Below, piece after piece: positions 50,621 through 60,500 of a stretch of 64,000 bases of DNA. Under the pieces are notes generated by a model. That model did no database searches, had not been told where the DNA came from, and was given only the letters and a program-made list of their open reading frames with translations. The position numbers and the translations under genes are program-made. Numbering within the stretch: position 1 is the stretch's first letter; each line of letters opens with the position of its first letter. The stretch is from positions 97,719 through 161,718 of the forward strand of contig JAJDNW010000130.1 of assembly GCA_022340465.1 (NCBI GenBank). The letters run 5' to 3'. This DNA is from Deltaproteobacteria bacterium. Its GTDB lineage: Bacteria > Desulfobacterota > Desulfobacteria > Desulfobacterales > B30-G6.

Positions 50621-52402
50621 ATGTTTACGCTAAAACGTCCAAGGTTACGGGAACGTCACTACCGTCTGATAGCGCTGGTGAAGGCCAGGTGGATCAAAAT
50701 GGCCCTGGCCGTTCTCTGCATGCTTGTCATGGCGGGAACCGAAGCGGCGATTCCCTTTTTGATGAAGCCGGTCATAGACGATATCTTCATTAAAAAAGAT
50801 TTAAGCATGCTGAAGCTGATTCCGTTTGTCGTCATACTGCTCTATATCATCAGGGCGATGGTCATGTACGGACAGGAGTACCTGATGAATTATGTGGGGC
50901 ATGACATCATCCGCAAACTGCGGAACCAGCTGTACGACCGTATCCAGGACCTGTCCCTGGCTTTTTTCTACCGGGAGAGAACCGGTACGCTCATGTCCAG
51001 GATCACCAACGACGTCAACATCATTAAAACCATGGTTTCCACTGCCGTGACCGGTTCCCTGCGGGACGTATTTACCCTGATTGGTTTGACCGGCGTTATT
51101 TTTTACCGGGATTGGAAGCTGGCCCTGCTGGCCATGGTGGTGCTGCCCGTCGCCTTTTATCCCGTCGTGGAGTTCGGGCGTCGCATCCGGCGGGTCAGTA
51201 CCGGCCGGCAGGAGGCCATGGCGCAGATGACGTCGTTCCTGCACGAAACCTTTGCCGGCAATAAGATCATAAAGGCTTTTGGTGCGGAATCCTACGAAAA
51301 GAAACGCCTGCACGATAAGTCAAAGGAGTTGTTCAAATTAGAGATGAAGTCCGTTAAGTACCGCTCCCTGACGTCTCCGGTCATGGAGTTTTTCGGCGGC
51401 CTGGGAGGGGCGGGCGTCATCTGGTACGGCGGATACAAGGTCATCAGCGGATCTTCCACGCCCGGCACGTTCTTCTCATTTCTTACGGCGGTGCTCCTGC
51501 TGTACGGGCCTGTAAAGAAACTGGCCAAGGTGAACACCACTATTCAGGAAGGGATGGCGGCGGCCGACCGGGTGTTCGACATTATCGAGCTCGAGCCGGA
51601 CATCGAGGAACCGGTGCATCCCAAGGAACTGAAGGCGGCCACCCATCGTGTGACCTTTGAAAACGTGCAGTTCAAATATGAGGAGGATCCGGTACTCAAG
51701 GGCATCGATTTGAATGTGGCCGCCGGCGAAATCCTGGCTTTGGTCGGCATGAGCGGCGGGGGAAAAACATCCCTGGTCAACCTGATACCTCGTTTCTACG
51801 ACGTTACCCGGGGAGCCGTACGCATCGATGGTACGGATATCCGGGACCTAAGCCTTGCGCACCTGCGACAAAGGATCGCCATCGTGACCCAGGAGCCCAT
51901 CCTTTTCAACGATACGGTGCGGAACAATATCGCTTATGGCCGTAGAGATGCCTCGGCGGAAGCGATCGAAAATGTCGCCAGGGCCGCCTATGCCTATGAT
52001 TTTATCCAGGGTTTTCCCCAAAAATTTGAAACCATGATCGGGGAACTGGGCAGCCGGTTATCAGGCGGAGAGAAACAGAGGATCTGCATTGCCAGGGCGC
52101 TTTTAAAAGATGCGCCGATTCTGATTTTGGATGAGGCCACCTCCGCGCTGGATGCGGAATCGGAAACGCTAGTGCAGAAAGCGCTCGAGAATCTGATGAA
52201 AGGGCGCACCACCTTCGTGATCGCCCACCGCCTTTCGACCGTTGCCTTTGCCAACAGGATCATCGTCCTGGTGGGCGGTGAGATCGTGGAGCAGGGCACC
52301 CACGACGAGCTTATGGCGCAGAAAGGGGCCTTTTACAAGCTTTACCAGATGCAGTACAGCGGCAACGGCGCTGATGCTGGACTTGAGAAGTTAGGGAATT
52401 AA
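50621..52402 (+). CDS. msbA: Lipid A flippase MsbA-type ABC exporter
   Basis: The 593-residue protein has six membrane helices (about 20-315) and an ATPase domain with Walker A GMSGGGKTS, signature RLSGGEKQRICIARAL, Walker B ILILDEATSALD and the switch His in VIAHRLSTV. It moves lipid A core across the inner membrane. It is the last gene of the lol-bam-lpx run; the next genes are on the other strand. Confidence 0.92.
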   Translation: MFTLKRPRLRERHYRLIALVKARWIKMALAVLCMLVMAGTEAAIPFLMKPVIDDIFIKKDLSMLKLIPFVVILLYIIRAMVMYGQEYLMNYVGHDIIRKLRNQLYDRIQDLSLAFFYRERTGTLMSRITNDVNIIKTMVSTAVTGSLRDVFTLIGLTGVIFYRDWKLALLAMVVLPVAFYPVVEFGRRIRRVSTGRQEAMAQMTSFLHETFAGNKIIKAFGAESYEKKRLHDKSKELFKLEMKSVKYRSLTSPVMEFFGGLGGAGVIWYGGYKVISGSSTPGTFFSFLTAVLLLYGPVKKLAKVNTTIQEGMAAADRVFDIIELEPDIEEPVHPKELKAATHRVTFENVQFKYEEDPVLKGIDLNVAAGEILALVGMSGGGKTSLVNLIPRFYDVTRGAVRIDGTDIRDLSLAHLRQRIAIVTQEPILFNDTVRNNIAYGRRDASAEAIENVARAAYAYDFIQGFPQKFETMIGELGSRLSGGEKQRICIARALLKDAPILILDEATSALDAESETLVQKALENLMKGRTTFVIAHRLSTVAFANRIIVLVGGEIVEQGTHDELMAQKGAFYKLYQMQYSGNGADAGLEKLGN

Positions 52403-52484
52403 GAAGTATTGATAAAATTTCAGTGATCTCTGTGAGCTCGAGCGAAGCGGGCGAGAGGAAAAAATAGCCAACGGCTTTAGCCGG

Positions 52485-53198
52485 TTAACGCATGAAGCGC
52501 AGCTGCCACACCCTGAAAATGGCTTCCAGCACGATTTTACGGGACATCTTGGACTTCCCCTGTCGCCGGTCTTCAAAAATGATAGGATACTCGAGCAAGC
52601 TGAACCCATGGGCAAAGGCACGATATTTGAGCTCTATCTGGAAGGCGTAACCTTCCGAGCGGATGTTTTTTAGGCCGATGCTTTCGAGAACCTCCCGCTT
52701 CCAAACGTTGAACCCCCCGGTGAGATCACGGATGGGCAGGTTGAGGATGGTGCGGGCGTAAAGGGATCCGAAGGAGGAGATGAGTTTTCGCTTGGGTCCC
52801 CATCCCGTGACACCGCCGCCCTTCACATAACGCGAGCCGACAATGAAATCGGCATTTTTTGTCTTTTCTATCATCGCCGCAAGATAACGCGGGTGGTGGG
52901 ACAGGTCGGCGTCCATCTCCACAAAAATATCGTATCCTCTTGCCAACCCCCAGTTGAAGCCGTCGATGTAGGCGGTTCCCAGCCCCGACTTGGCCGTACG
53001 TCGGAGAAGAAACAGGGCAGCACCGTAGTCGGTTGTCTGCATATCCTGCACCTTGCCGGCCGTACCATCCGGGGAATTGTCGTCCACCACGAGGATGTGC
53101 ACCCGGTTGAAGCCGGTGGTTTCGGAAAACGTTTTACGGATGACCTTTTCAACGTTTGGAAATTCGTTGTAAGTGGGGATGACAATCAACGCTTTCAT
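52485..53198 (-). CDS. Polyprenol-phosphate sugar synthase (DPM1-like family 2 glycosyltransferase)
   Basis: The start [12 protein letters not shown] at 53198 has AAGGA 7 bases upstream; the frame continues 21 codons upstream. The 237-residue GT-A enzyme has [10 protein letters not shown] and the metal motif [13 protein letters not shown], then [13 protein letters not shown], the marks of dolichol-phosphate mannose synthase homologues. It lacks C-terminal membrane helices, so it is the soluble type. It probably supplies polyprenyl-phosphate-sugar to the two membrane glycosyltransferases upstream. Confidence 0.9.
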   Translation of the reverse strand: MKALIVIPTYNEFPNVEKVIRKTFSETTGFNRVHILVVDDNSPDGTAGKVQDMQTTDYGAALFLLRRTAKSGLGTAYIDGFNWGLARGYDIFVEMDADLSHHPRYLAAMIEKTKNADFIVGSRYVKGGGVTGWGPKRKLISSFGSLYARTILNLPIRDLTGGFNVWKREVLESIGLKNIRSEGYAFQIELKYRAFAHGFSLLEYPIIFEDRRQGKSKMSRKIVLEAIFRVWQLRFMR

Positions 53199-53262
53199 CA
53201 TAACGTCCTTTATTTTCCACCGGCTCAGCCGGTAAGAATTGAACCGAGATAGCGAGCGCATT

Positions 53263-53355
53263 CCCTGCAGCTTGCTGCAGGGTAAGCGAGCGAATCATAA
53301 TTAATAGAATTCCTTACGGTGAAGATTCCCCTTAAGCTTGCTGCGGGGAATCTTC
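53263..53355. repeat. Two REP-like palindromes
   Basis: CCCTGCAG-CTTG-CTGCAGGG (53263-53282) and GAAGATTCCCC-N13-GGGGAATCTTC (53321-53331 with 53345-53355) share the core GCTTGCTGC. They lie in the 228-base gap between the two glycosyltransferase genes. Neither has a T-tract. They look like dispersed palindromic repeats. Confidence 0.55.
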
Positions 53356-53426
53356 AAAAGGTTCTACCGATCCGGTGGGATATCCATACAGCAACCGTAA
53401 TGCGTTCATAGCTGACAGGTCATAGC

Positions 53427-55139
53427 TCATATCACGCTATCAGCTGTGCGCGTTTTTTCCCTTGGCCCCTGGCCCTCCAGGCCTTCGGCTTTAGCCGAAG
53501 GTGGTTGGTTCATTCTGCCGCTTCCCGGATAGCATGTATCTTTTGAGGCGCCGGCCGTCAGGGGGACGGTGCTTTTCGCTGCGCGCACATCTCCCCTGTT
53601 TTGCGGCACCCAGCGCTGGCCGCCTTTGAAGCCGAAGGCGCGGTAAACCAGGAATTCGGCCAGGGGCTGTTCATCGCTTCCCATGGAGGGGGGATGCCCG
53701 GATCGATAGATCAAGACCCTCTGGGGCGGTGCCACGACGTTGAAGACCTGCTTGAGTCGTCTCAGATATTTGGGAGAAGTGCCACTGATACCCACTGCGT
53801 CCCGGCCGATAAGCTCCCGGTCGCTCCACCAGAAATCATAGGCATTGGGACGTTTCCACCGGTTGATGGAGACGGTTCGCGGTTTGCCGGGCGTGTAGAA
53901 AGCCAGCGTGCTGGCATCCTGATAGTTCAGGCCGAAGATGAAGGTTTCCTCCGGGTCCGGCATGGATTGCCGCAGGTCGAATACTTTTTCACCAAGGATG
54001 TCCCACCCCCTGGTTTCCTGAGACAACCGATCGACACGCATTGGTATGGGCAAAACGGGCCACAGGAGGTGCAGCAGCACCAGGAAGGTCAGCACGTAGG
54101 AGCTGGTGACGGCCCATGGCCACAATTTCCTGCTGAAATGCGCCGCGTTGGATCGTCCGGCGGTAACCGCATGGGCCATGATGACAGCGGCGCCTAAATA
54201 GCCTGAGGCGGGCCAGTTGCCCTCCACGCGGGTGTGCAGACTTAAAAAAGCGAAGCCGGCCACTACGGGAAAAGATGTGAAGAACAGATAGGTCAACAGC
54301 CAGTGCCCGCCGGCAGTGCTTTTTTTCAGGGGTGTAAACCAGGTCGTCAACAACAGCAAAAAGACCAGGGGAGTCAGGAGGCCCACCTGCGATCCGATGT
54401 AGTCGCCCAGATAGCGCAACTGGAAAAGGACTTGGCTGTCGGCGCCTCCCTTGTGGGCGACATGTCGAAAGGTGCTCCATCCATGTTCGATATTCCAATA
54501 GACAACGGGGAGAAAAAGGACGAGTCCCAGCACGATGCCGGCATAGGGCCAGGGCCCGGTCAAGCGCTTGCGGAACGACGGGTTCAGCATGCCAAAGAGA
54601 AAGGCCAGGGGGGGGAACATGGCCATGGTGTATTTGCTGAGCATTCCAAAGCCGAACCAGGCGCCTCCCAGCAGCCACTGTGGCGGCCTGTCGGTCTCAT
54701 AAGCCGCCGCCACATGGTAGCAGGCGCCGGCCCACCCGCAAATCTGCAGGCCGTCAGGCGTGGCCAGCAGTCCGGCAGCATTGAAACCGAGTAATGACTG
54801 GGAGATAAGCGCGGTGTACCATGCGGCTTTGGCCCCGCACCACCTTCGGGCGGTCAGCACCAGGTATGCCGATGTGACGGCTAAAGCGAGATTGGTCGGG
54901 AGCCTGACGGCCGTTTCGGTCTGCCCCAGAAAAATGGTCGCCAGCTTGATGGTCCAGGCGATCATGGGCGGGTGATCATAGTAGCCGAGGGCCAGGTATC
55001 TGCTCCACTGCCAATAATAGGCCTCGTCCGGCACCAGAAGAAAGGTGCCGGAATAGAGCACTCTCAGGAAAAGGCCGGCGAGGACGACCGTCCAGGCCAT
55101 TTTTACATAGCGATGCTCCGACGCTGCAGCCATTGTCAT
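53427..55139 (-). CDS. ArnT/PMT-like membrane glycosyltransferase (GT83/GT39)
   Basis: ATG at 55139 shares one base with the stop of the upstream gene. The 570-residue protein has about 11 membrane helices and the family opening VPDEAYYWQWSRYLALGYYDHPP (positions about 37-59, acidic DE motif being catalytic), then the periplasmic loop and a soluble C-terminal part. It transfers a sugar from polyprenyl phosphate to lipid A or protein in the periplasm. The final 60 residues are low in homology and cover a palindrome at 53482-53501, suggesting a repeat was captured into the gene end. Confidence 0.82.
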   Translation of the reverse strand: MTMAAASEHRYVKMAWTVVLAGLFLRVLYSGTFLLVPDEAYYWQWSRYLALGYYDHPPMIAWTIKLATIFLGQTETAVRLPTNLALAVTSAYLVLTARRWCGAKAAWYTALISQSLLGFNAAGLLATPDGLQICGWAGACYHVAAAYETDRPPQWLLGGAWFGFGMLSKYTMAMFPPLAFLFGMLNPSFRKRLTGPWPYAGIVLGLVLFLPVVYWNIEHGWSTFRHVAHKGGADSQVLFQLRYLGDYIGSQVGLLTPLVFLLLLTTWFTPLKKSTAGGHWLLTYLFFTSFPVVAGFAFLSLHTRVEGNWPASGYLGAAVIMAHAVTAGRSNAAHFSRKLWPWAVTSSYVLTFLVLLHLLWPVLPIPMRVDRLSQETRGWDILGEKVFDLRQSMPDPEETFIFGLNYQDASTLAFYTPGKPRTVSINRWKRPNAYDFWWSDRELIGRDAVGISGTSPKYLRRLKQVFNVVAPPQRVLIYRSGHPPSMGSDEQPLAEFLVYRAFGFKGGQRWVPQNRGDVRAAKSTVPLTAGASKDTCYPGSGRMNQPPSAKAEGLEGQGPREKTRTADSVI

Positions 55140-56380
55140 CAAGATATTCGCCTCCTGTTAAAAATAACCAGGGAGCTCAGTATGATCAGAATGTTTCCCA
55201 TGCCGTAAATGCCGGCTTCCTCCAGATACCTCGACAAATCACGACCCAACAGATCGTAGATATTTCCACCATATAAAAGAAACGACACGATCGTAGCAAA
55301 GAAGAGCCAGTTTCGCTTTTTGGCTCCATACACCCAATAGGTCATGATAAAAATAATGATCGGCAGCGACCACAGATAATGTTCCGTGTCCGTGACGGTG
55401 ATGCTTGGCAGAATGGCCAGCAGCAAAAAGTATTCAAATACAAAATTGCTTTTGGTCTCATCCTGCGTCCCTTGTCGGGAATGTTCACGTCGCAGATCAT
55501 TCGTCACCAGAATAAAAACGAGGAAAGCCACGCAAGCAACCATGGCGGACGCATAGAGGATGCCGGCCTCTGGAAACAGATATTTTAAGCCGAATTTGTA
55601 ACCGAGAGAATAAATGCAGCCTTCATCTCGAAAAAAAGAGGTGTTGTGGGTAAGCATCGTGTTGACCCATGCCGCGTGAAATTCGATGTTTCGCCTGATT
55701 CCCAGAAAAAGGGATGGCAAGATGAGGCCGGCGAAAATACCGACAAAAAACCCCGCCAGGGCCTTGCCTTTTTTTCTCATCAAGAGGAGCGGTATCAGGA
55801 TGACAAAATGGGGTTTCATCAGGACGACCCATGCCAGGACGGCCCCGCCCGCCCACTCTTTTTTCCCGGTGATCAGATGCAGTGCAAAAACGGCGAGAAA
55901 CAGCAAGTGTACATTCCAGTTTCCAATGTGGAGTTCCCGGTTCAAATGGATGCCGGCAACCAACACCGAAAGAAACAGTATTTTGGTGCCGGCGGATTTC
56001 TGGTTGCCGAAGAAAGTTTCAGAGATGAACCTTTCCATGTAGATCATGGAACAGATGATCATCGCGCCGACAAAACAAAAATGGATAATTTTGACTGCCC
56101 CAAAGGGCATGAGCGCGTAAGGCGCAATGCATAAAAGTGTAAATGGAGAGTATTTGAAAAGTCCGGAACCGGCCCCACCGGTCCGCCCGTACACGGCTTG
56201 TCCGTTTAGCAGATTGGCTGCGGCCCTATAATCGACCTCGAGGTCGCTTAACCAGAAGCGCCCGTTGATGATTTCCATCACTCCGAAGCAGATAAAAACG
56301 ATCGCCATGATCCAGGCAAATCTGTTCGCGTTAAAAGTCAGCAGCAATCTGGTTTTAAGGCTGTCATGGGCAGCGGGCAT
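55139..56380 (-). CDS. GT87-type membrane mannosyltransferase-like protein
   Basis: The 413-residue protein has about 10 membrane helices. It has EVDYRAAANLLNGQAVYG near 48-65, with an acidic catalytic Asp, and the segment NWNVHLLFLAVF with LKPHFVILIP, as in GT87 (DUF2029) polyprenol-phosphate-mannose-dependent transferases. A strong GGAGGAG site precedes the ATG. It is the first gene of the minus-strand trio and most likely uses lipid-linked sugar made by the DPM1-like protein. Confidence 0.8.
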   Translation of the reverse strand: MPAAHDSLKTRLLLTFNANRFAWIMAIVFICFGVMEIINGRFWLSDLEVDYRAAANLLNGQAVYGRTGGAGSGLFKYSPFTLLCIAPYALMPFGAVKIIHFCFVGAMIICSMIYMERFISETFFGNQKSAGTKILFLSVLVAGIHLNRELHIGNWNVHLLFLAVFALHLITGKKEWAGGAVLAWVVLMKPHFVILIPLLLMRKKGKALAGFFVGIFAGLILPSLFLGIRRNIEFHAAWVNTMLTHNTSFFRDEGCIYSLGYKFGLKYLFPEAGILYASAMVACVAFLVFILVTNDLRREHSRQGTQDETKSNFVFEYFLLLAILPSITVTDTEHYLWSLPIIIFIMTYWVYGAKKRNWLFFATIVSFLLYGGNIYDLLGRDLSRYLEEAGIYGMGNILIILSSLVIFNRRRIS

Positions 56381-56512
56381 ATCTCTTCTCCTCCGGGCAC
56401 AACATGTCGATCCTACCGACAGAGAGATCGAAGCCCGATATCGGCCGGGTCAAGTGACAGGCCGTTTCGTATCACGGGAGCCAAGATTCTGGAAGCGTCG
56501 ATGCGACCTGTT

Positions 56513-56541
56513 CTATTGACTTGATGCCGAAAGGTCAATAG
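56513..56541. promoter_or_regulatory. Dyad in the divergent GT87-lptF region
   Basis: CTATTGAC (56513-56520) is repeated inverted as GTCAATAG (56534-56541) around 13 bases, within the 227-base divergent gap and 67 bases before lptF. It may be an operator shared by the two operons. Confidence 0.35.
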
Positions 56542-56607
56542 GATGTCGCCATCAATGTGGGTTCGACAAAAAAGTCCTCAATTCAAAAAAATATATATCA
56601 AATCGTT

Positions 56608-57798
56608 ATGCGGATCAACACCATCATCAACCGCTACCTGCTCAAGGAGATGCTGCCGCCTTTTTTGATCAACGTCGGTTTTCTCTTGTTCATCTTTCTA
56701 ATGACCAGGATCCTCGAGATCACCAATTACATCGTCAACTACGAGATTAGCATGCTCGCGGTGCTGAGCATGCTGTTTTTCTCCATGCCGTTTTTTCTGC
56801 AGTTCGTCATTCCCATGTCCGTGATGATCGCCGTGCTTTTAACGCTTATGCGCATGTCGGGCGACAACGAGATCGTCGCCCTGAAGGCCAGCGGTGTGAG
56901 CATTTACCAGTTTTTTCCGCCGGTCGTCTTGTTTTGCACAACCGGCGCGCTTGTAACCATGTATTTGACGATTTTCGGCATCCCATGGGGCAGCAGCTCC
57001 CTGAAGGCGCTGACGGCCAGGGTGGCCGCCTCGAGCTTCGAAATCGGCCTGAAGGAAAGAACGTTCAACGACACCTTCAACGACGTGATGCTGTATGTCA
57101 ATAAAATCGATACCGGCAGCAAGGAACTCATCGATATTTTCATCGAGGACAAACGCAGTGAGAACGTTGTCAGCACGATCGTGGCGCCGCGCGGGAAATT
57201 GTTCAGCGACCCGGAAAATATGTTTTTCAGGATGCGGCTCTGGGACGGCACCATCAACCAGGTGAACATCGAGAGCAGGCAGGTCAATACCATTCGGTTC
57301 GACACGTATGATGTCCGCCTGGACGCCAAGGAGATCTTCGAGAGCAATAAAAAGAGGCGCAAGAGCAGGACGGAGATGAGCCTTGCCGAAATGCAGAATT
57401 ACATCGAGCAGTCAACGAAGAGGGACAGCGGCTATTATAAAACCCTCATGGATTATCACAAGAAATTTTCCGTTCCCCTGGCCAGCGTCGTGCTGGGACT
57501 TCTGGCGGTTCCCCTGGGGTTTCATGCCACCGTGCGCAAGCGTTCTTCAGGGCTGATCGTCGGTTTGTTCTTTTTTCTGATCTATTACGTTTTGCTGACG
57601 GCCGGGTGGGGCTTCGGTGAATCGGGAAAATACCCCCCCCTTATCGGGATGTGGGCGCCCAACGTGATCATGGGATTTTTGGCCGTGATTTTTACCTACA
57701 GGGCTGGCAGGGACCGTCCGCTGTTGTTCGAAGCATTGCCCGAAAGGATTCACCAAATTTACCAGAGACTGTTCAGAAGCAGGCGCCGGCGTTCATGA
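56608..57798 (+). CDS. lptF: LPS export permease LptF
   Basis: The start MRINTIINRYLLKEML at 56608 fits the family; the frame extends 17 codons upstream from a GTG. The 396-residue permease has six membrane helices in two groups of three around a periplasmic beta-jellyroll (about 110-290), and a conserved end HKKFSVPLASVVLGLLAVPLG. With LptG and LptB it lifts LPS from the inner membrane. Assignment as F over G rests on gene order. It overlaps lptG by 4 bases. Confidence 0.92.
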   Translation: MRINTIINRYLLKEMLPPFLINVGFLLFIFLMTRILEITNYIVNYEISMLAVLSMLFFSMPFFLQFVIPMSVMIAVLLTLMRMSGDNEIVALKASGVSIYQFFPPVVLFCTTGALVTMYLTIFGIPWGSSSLKALTARVAASSFEIGLKERTFNDTFNDVMLYVNKIDTGSKELIDIFIEDKRSENVVSTIVAPRGKLFSDPENMFFRMRLWDGTINQVNIESRQVNTIRFDTYDVRLDAKEIFESNKKRRKSRTEMSLAEMQNYIEQSTKRDSGYYKTLMDYHKKFSVPLASVVLGLLAVPLGFHATVRKRSSGLIVGLFFFLIYYVLLTAGWGFGESGKYPPLIGMWAPNVIMGFLAVIFTYRAGRDRPLLFEALPERIHQIYQRLFRSRRRRS

Positions 57799-58886
57799 CC
57801 ATCATTCAACGATATCTTACCCGTGAAGTCCTCAAGCAGTTTGTCATCGTGCTGGTTGCGGTCATCGGCATTTACGTGATTGTCGATTTTTTCGAAAAAT
57901 CGGACAATTTCGTGAAAGCCGGGCTGCCCGCCCTGCGGACGCTCACCTTTTTTGCCCTCAACATACCTTTTGTCGCTGCGCAAATCGTCCCCGTGGGCTT
58001 GTTGCTTTCCGTTATCATTGTTTTCAGCATGATGAACAGAAACAATGAGTTGATGGCCTTGAGGAGCGGCGGCGTGAGTCTCTACAGCTTATTGAAGCCC
58101 ATGCTGGTTTTAGGCCTGGTCGCAACCGCGGGATTGTTTTTTTTCTCGGACCAGGTGGTTCCGGTCACGACGGTCAAAGCCAACACCATCTGGACCAAGG
58201 AAGTGAAGAAAAAAAACCTCATCTCCTCCAGGGAGAAAAACATCTGGATCAAAGGCCGCCGCCGGATTACCCATATCGCCTATTACGATCCCGCTAAAAG
58301 GCGTGCTTACGGCCTGTCCGTGAACTATTTTGACGACCGCTTCCGGCTGATACGCAAGATCGATGCGGAAAAGGGCGTCTTTGAAAACGGCAGTTGGCAT
58401 CTTCACAAGCTTATCGAACAGATCCGGGTCGGGCCGGCAGGGAGTGAACCCTCCGATACGTTCCAGATATCCTATGTTGAAAAAATGAACAGACAGCTCG
58501 ATTTTACCCCCGAGGACCTTGCCAAAGTGGTCAGGAAGCCGGAGGAAATGAGTTATAAGGAGCTGTCGGCCTATATAAGCAAGGTGGAAGATGAGGGCTA
58601 CGATGCCACCGTGCACCGGGTGAACCTGCATGCAAAAGTGTCGTACGCGTTCGTGTGTGTCATCATGTGTCTGATCGGCATGGGGCTGTCCGTGCGCCAG
58701 GGGGCGGGAAAGGGCATTTTCTTCAACGTCACGTATGGTATCGCCCTGGCATTTTTTTACTGGGTAGCGCACAGTTTCTGCCTCTCCCTGGGATACGGCG
58801 AAATGCTGCCCCCCCTCGTGGCGGCGTGGGTGGCCAACTTCATTTTTATGATCCTCGGCTTTCTCATCTTAGTGTATGCCGAATAG
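57795..58886 (+). CDS. lptG: LPS export permease LptG
   Basis: The 363-residue protein begins MTIIQRYLTREVLKQF and has the same helix-jellyroll-helix layout as LptF, with NNELMALRSGGVSLYSLL and the terminal VNLHAKVSYAFVCVIMCL. It overlaps lptF by 4 bases (ATGA at 57795-57798), so the pair is cotranslated. The ATPase LptB and the periplasmic LptA/C are not in this window. Confidence 0.92.
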   Translation: MTIIQRYLTREVLKQFVIVLVAVIGIYVIVDFFEKSDNFVKAGLPALRTLTFFALNIPFVAAQIVPVGLLLSVIIVFSMMNRNNELMALRSGGVSLYSLLKPMLVLGLVATAGLFFFSDQVVPVTTVKANTIWTKEVKKKNLISSREKNIWIKGRRRITHIAYYDPAKRRAYGLSVNYFDDRFRLIRKIDAEKGVFENGSWHLHKLIEQIRVGPAGSEPSDTFQISYVEKMNRQLDFTPEDLAKVVRKPEEMSYKELSAYISKVEDEGYDATVHRVNLHAKVSYAFVCVIMCLIGMGLSVRQGAGKGIFFNVTYGIALAFFYWVAHSFCLSLGYGEMLPPLVAAWVANFIFMILGFLILVYAE

Positions 58887-58962
58887 GATTCGTGCCGGGT
58901 AGGAGGGTGCCGCAGGCAGGACGCGTAAAACAAGCAGTTTTAGAAAGAAACCGCAAAAGAGA

Positions 58963-60087
58963 ATGAACGTAAAAAGACACATCGAAGCGATCATGCGGGG
59001 CGAAACCGATGCGGGGCCTGCGTGGATACCATCCGCCCTGTCGGCAGTAGCTTTTCTTTACGCGGCGGGGGTTAAGCTGCGCAAGTCGGCCTATGCAAAG
59101 TCATGGCTCAAAACACGCCGCCTCGACTGCATGGTCATCTCCGTCGGTAACCTCACCCTGGGGGGGACGGGCAAGACACCGATGACCATCTATCTGGCCC
59201 GGCTATTGCGGTCGTACGGACACCGGGTCGTCGTCATCAACAGGGGGTACAAGGGCACGGCCCAGGAACGGGGCGGGGTGGTGAGCGACGGGAAGGTCGT
59301 GTCGATGCAGGCTTCCGCATGTGGCGACGAAGCCTTTATGATGGCCGGGAGCTTGAAAAACGTCCCCGTGCTGGTGGGTCGCGACCGCCACGCTGTCGGC
59401 AAAAAGGCGATCGAGCTATTCAATCCTCAGGTCATTCTGCTGGATGATGCTTTTCAGCATGTCCGGCTCTACCGGGATCTGGATCTTGTTTTGCTGGACG
59501 CTGAAAAACCGTTTGGAAACGGAAGGCTTTTTCCGCGAGGCACGCTCAGGGAAGAGACGGCCGCGTTGAACCGCAGCAGTGCGGTCGTGTTGACAAGGGC
59601 CGATGGGGACACGGCGCGGCAAGCCGATGCCGTTGGGCGTATCGCACCGGGAAAGCCCGTGTTCCAGAGTCGTCACCAACCGTTCATTGCCCATGTCATT
59701 CCGGGAAAAAGGGATGCCGGGTCGGCTATCCGGCCCGCAGAGGAATCCGGCAGCCTGCAGATTCTCAGGGGCCGATCCGGGTATCTCTTTTCCGGTATCG
59801 CCGACAACACGCGCTTTTACAGGACGGTGGAAGCGGCCGGCAACCGGGTTTGCGGAGCCTCTTTTTTTGAGGATCATCATCGCTACGCTCCCAGGGAGCT
59901 CGAGACGATTATCGAGTCGGCCATCGAAAGCCGTGCCGGGCTGATCGTGACGACTGAAAAGGATCTTTCAAGAATTCCACCCGGTGTGGAATGGCCCGTG
60001 GACCTGGTGGCCGTGGGTGTCGAAATCCATTTTCCGGACGACACTTTTGACCGGTACATCCGGCAGCGACTGGAGCCTCTGGGTTGA
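58963..60087 (+). CDS. lpxK: Tetraacyldisaccharide 4'-kinase
   Basis: The 374-residue inner-membrane-associated kinase has an N-terminal membrane-binding helix and the P-loop VGNLTLGGTGKTPMTIYLARLL (Walker A GGTGKTP near 67-73), plus the metal-binding ILLDDAFQHVRLYRDLD. It phosphorylates the lipid A disaccharide to lipid IVA. It follows lptG by 76 bases, so the pathway steps between LpxB and MsbA (LpxK) are completed here, but waaA (Kdo transferase) is not in the window. Confidence 0.95.
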   Translation: MNVKRHIEAIMRGETDAGPAWIPSALSAVAFLYAAGVKLRKSAYAKSWLKTRRLDCMVISVGNLTLGGTGKTPMTIYLARLLRSYGHRVVVINRGYKGTAQERGGVVSDGKVVSMQASACGDEAFMMAGSLKNVPVLVGRDRHAVGKKAIELFNPQVILLDDAFQHVRLYRDLDLVLLDAEKPFGNGRLFPRGTLREETAALNRSSAVVLTRADGDTARQADAVGRIAPGKPVFQSRHQPFIAHVIPGKRDAGSAIRPAEESGSLQILRGRSGYLFSGIADNTRFYRTVEAAGNRVCGASFFEDHHRYAPRELETIIESAIESRAGLIVTTEKDLSRIPPGVEWPVDLVAVGVEIHFPDDTFDRYIRQRLEPLG

Positions 60088-60500
60088 CATCGTCGGTCCG
60101 GATCGGAACCTTGGATTCCCGGCCGGGCAGGCACGAGTTCTGACTTGTATTTTTCCGTTAAAGAAAATATGTAGCTGTCGACGCTTGGCAGGGCAGGGTT
60201 AATTCTAGAGCATTTGCCATATATATGTTCCGTTTCAACATTGGATTGGAAGGTGGCAAGTTTATTTTTCAAAGCACCGTATCGTCAATATTCTGCACGG
60301 CTGTCGCAGTGCCCTGCCGGATTGATGGTGTTTCCACTGTCCGATGTTGTTAAAAATCTGCACTTTTTCATCAACAATCCGGCGGACACAGGCTATGCCT
60401 TGGATTGATAGGGTGATTTGAAAAAATAACCCGCCACCCGCTTAGGGCATGCGGAACGGTATTCTGACAAACACGATAATCATAGACAGGGGAGTGTCGC
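60088..60500. other. Intergenic region upstream of the O-antigen-ligase-like gene
   Basis: The 413-base stretch is moderately AT-rich. A 64-codon frame at 60214-60408 has no ribosome site and no recognisable family, so it is not called. No hairpin or promoter stands out. Confidence 0.4.

Noticed and set aside
60214..60408. A 64-codon frame upstream of the O-antigen-ligase-like gene
   Set aside because: There is no ribosome site and no recognisable domain, and its composition is not protein-like at the start.
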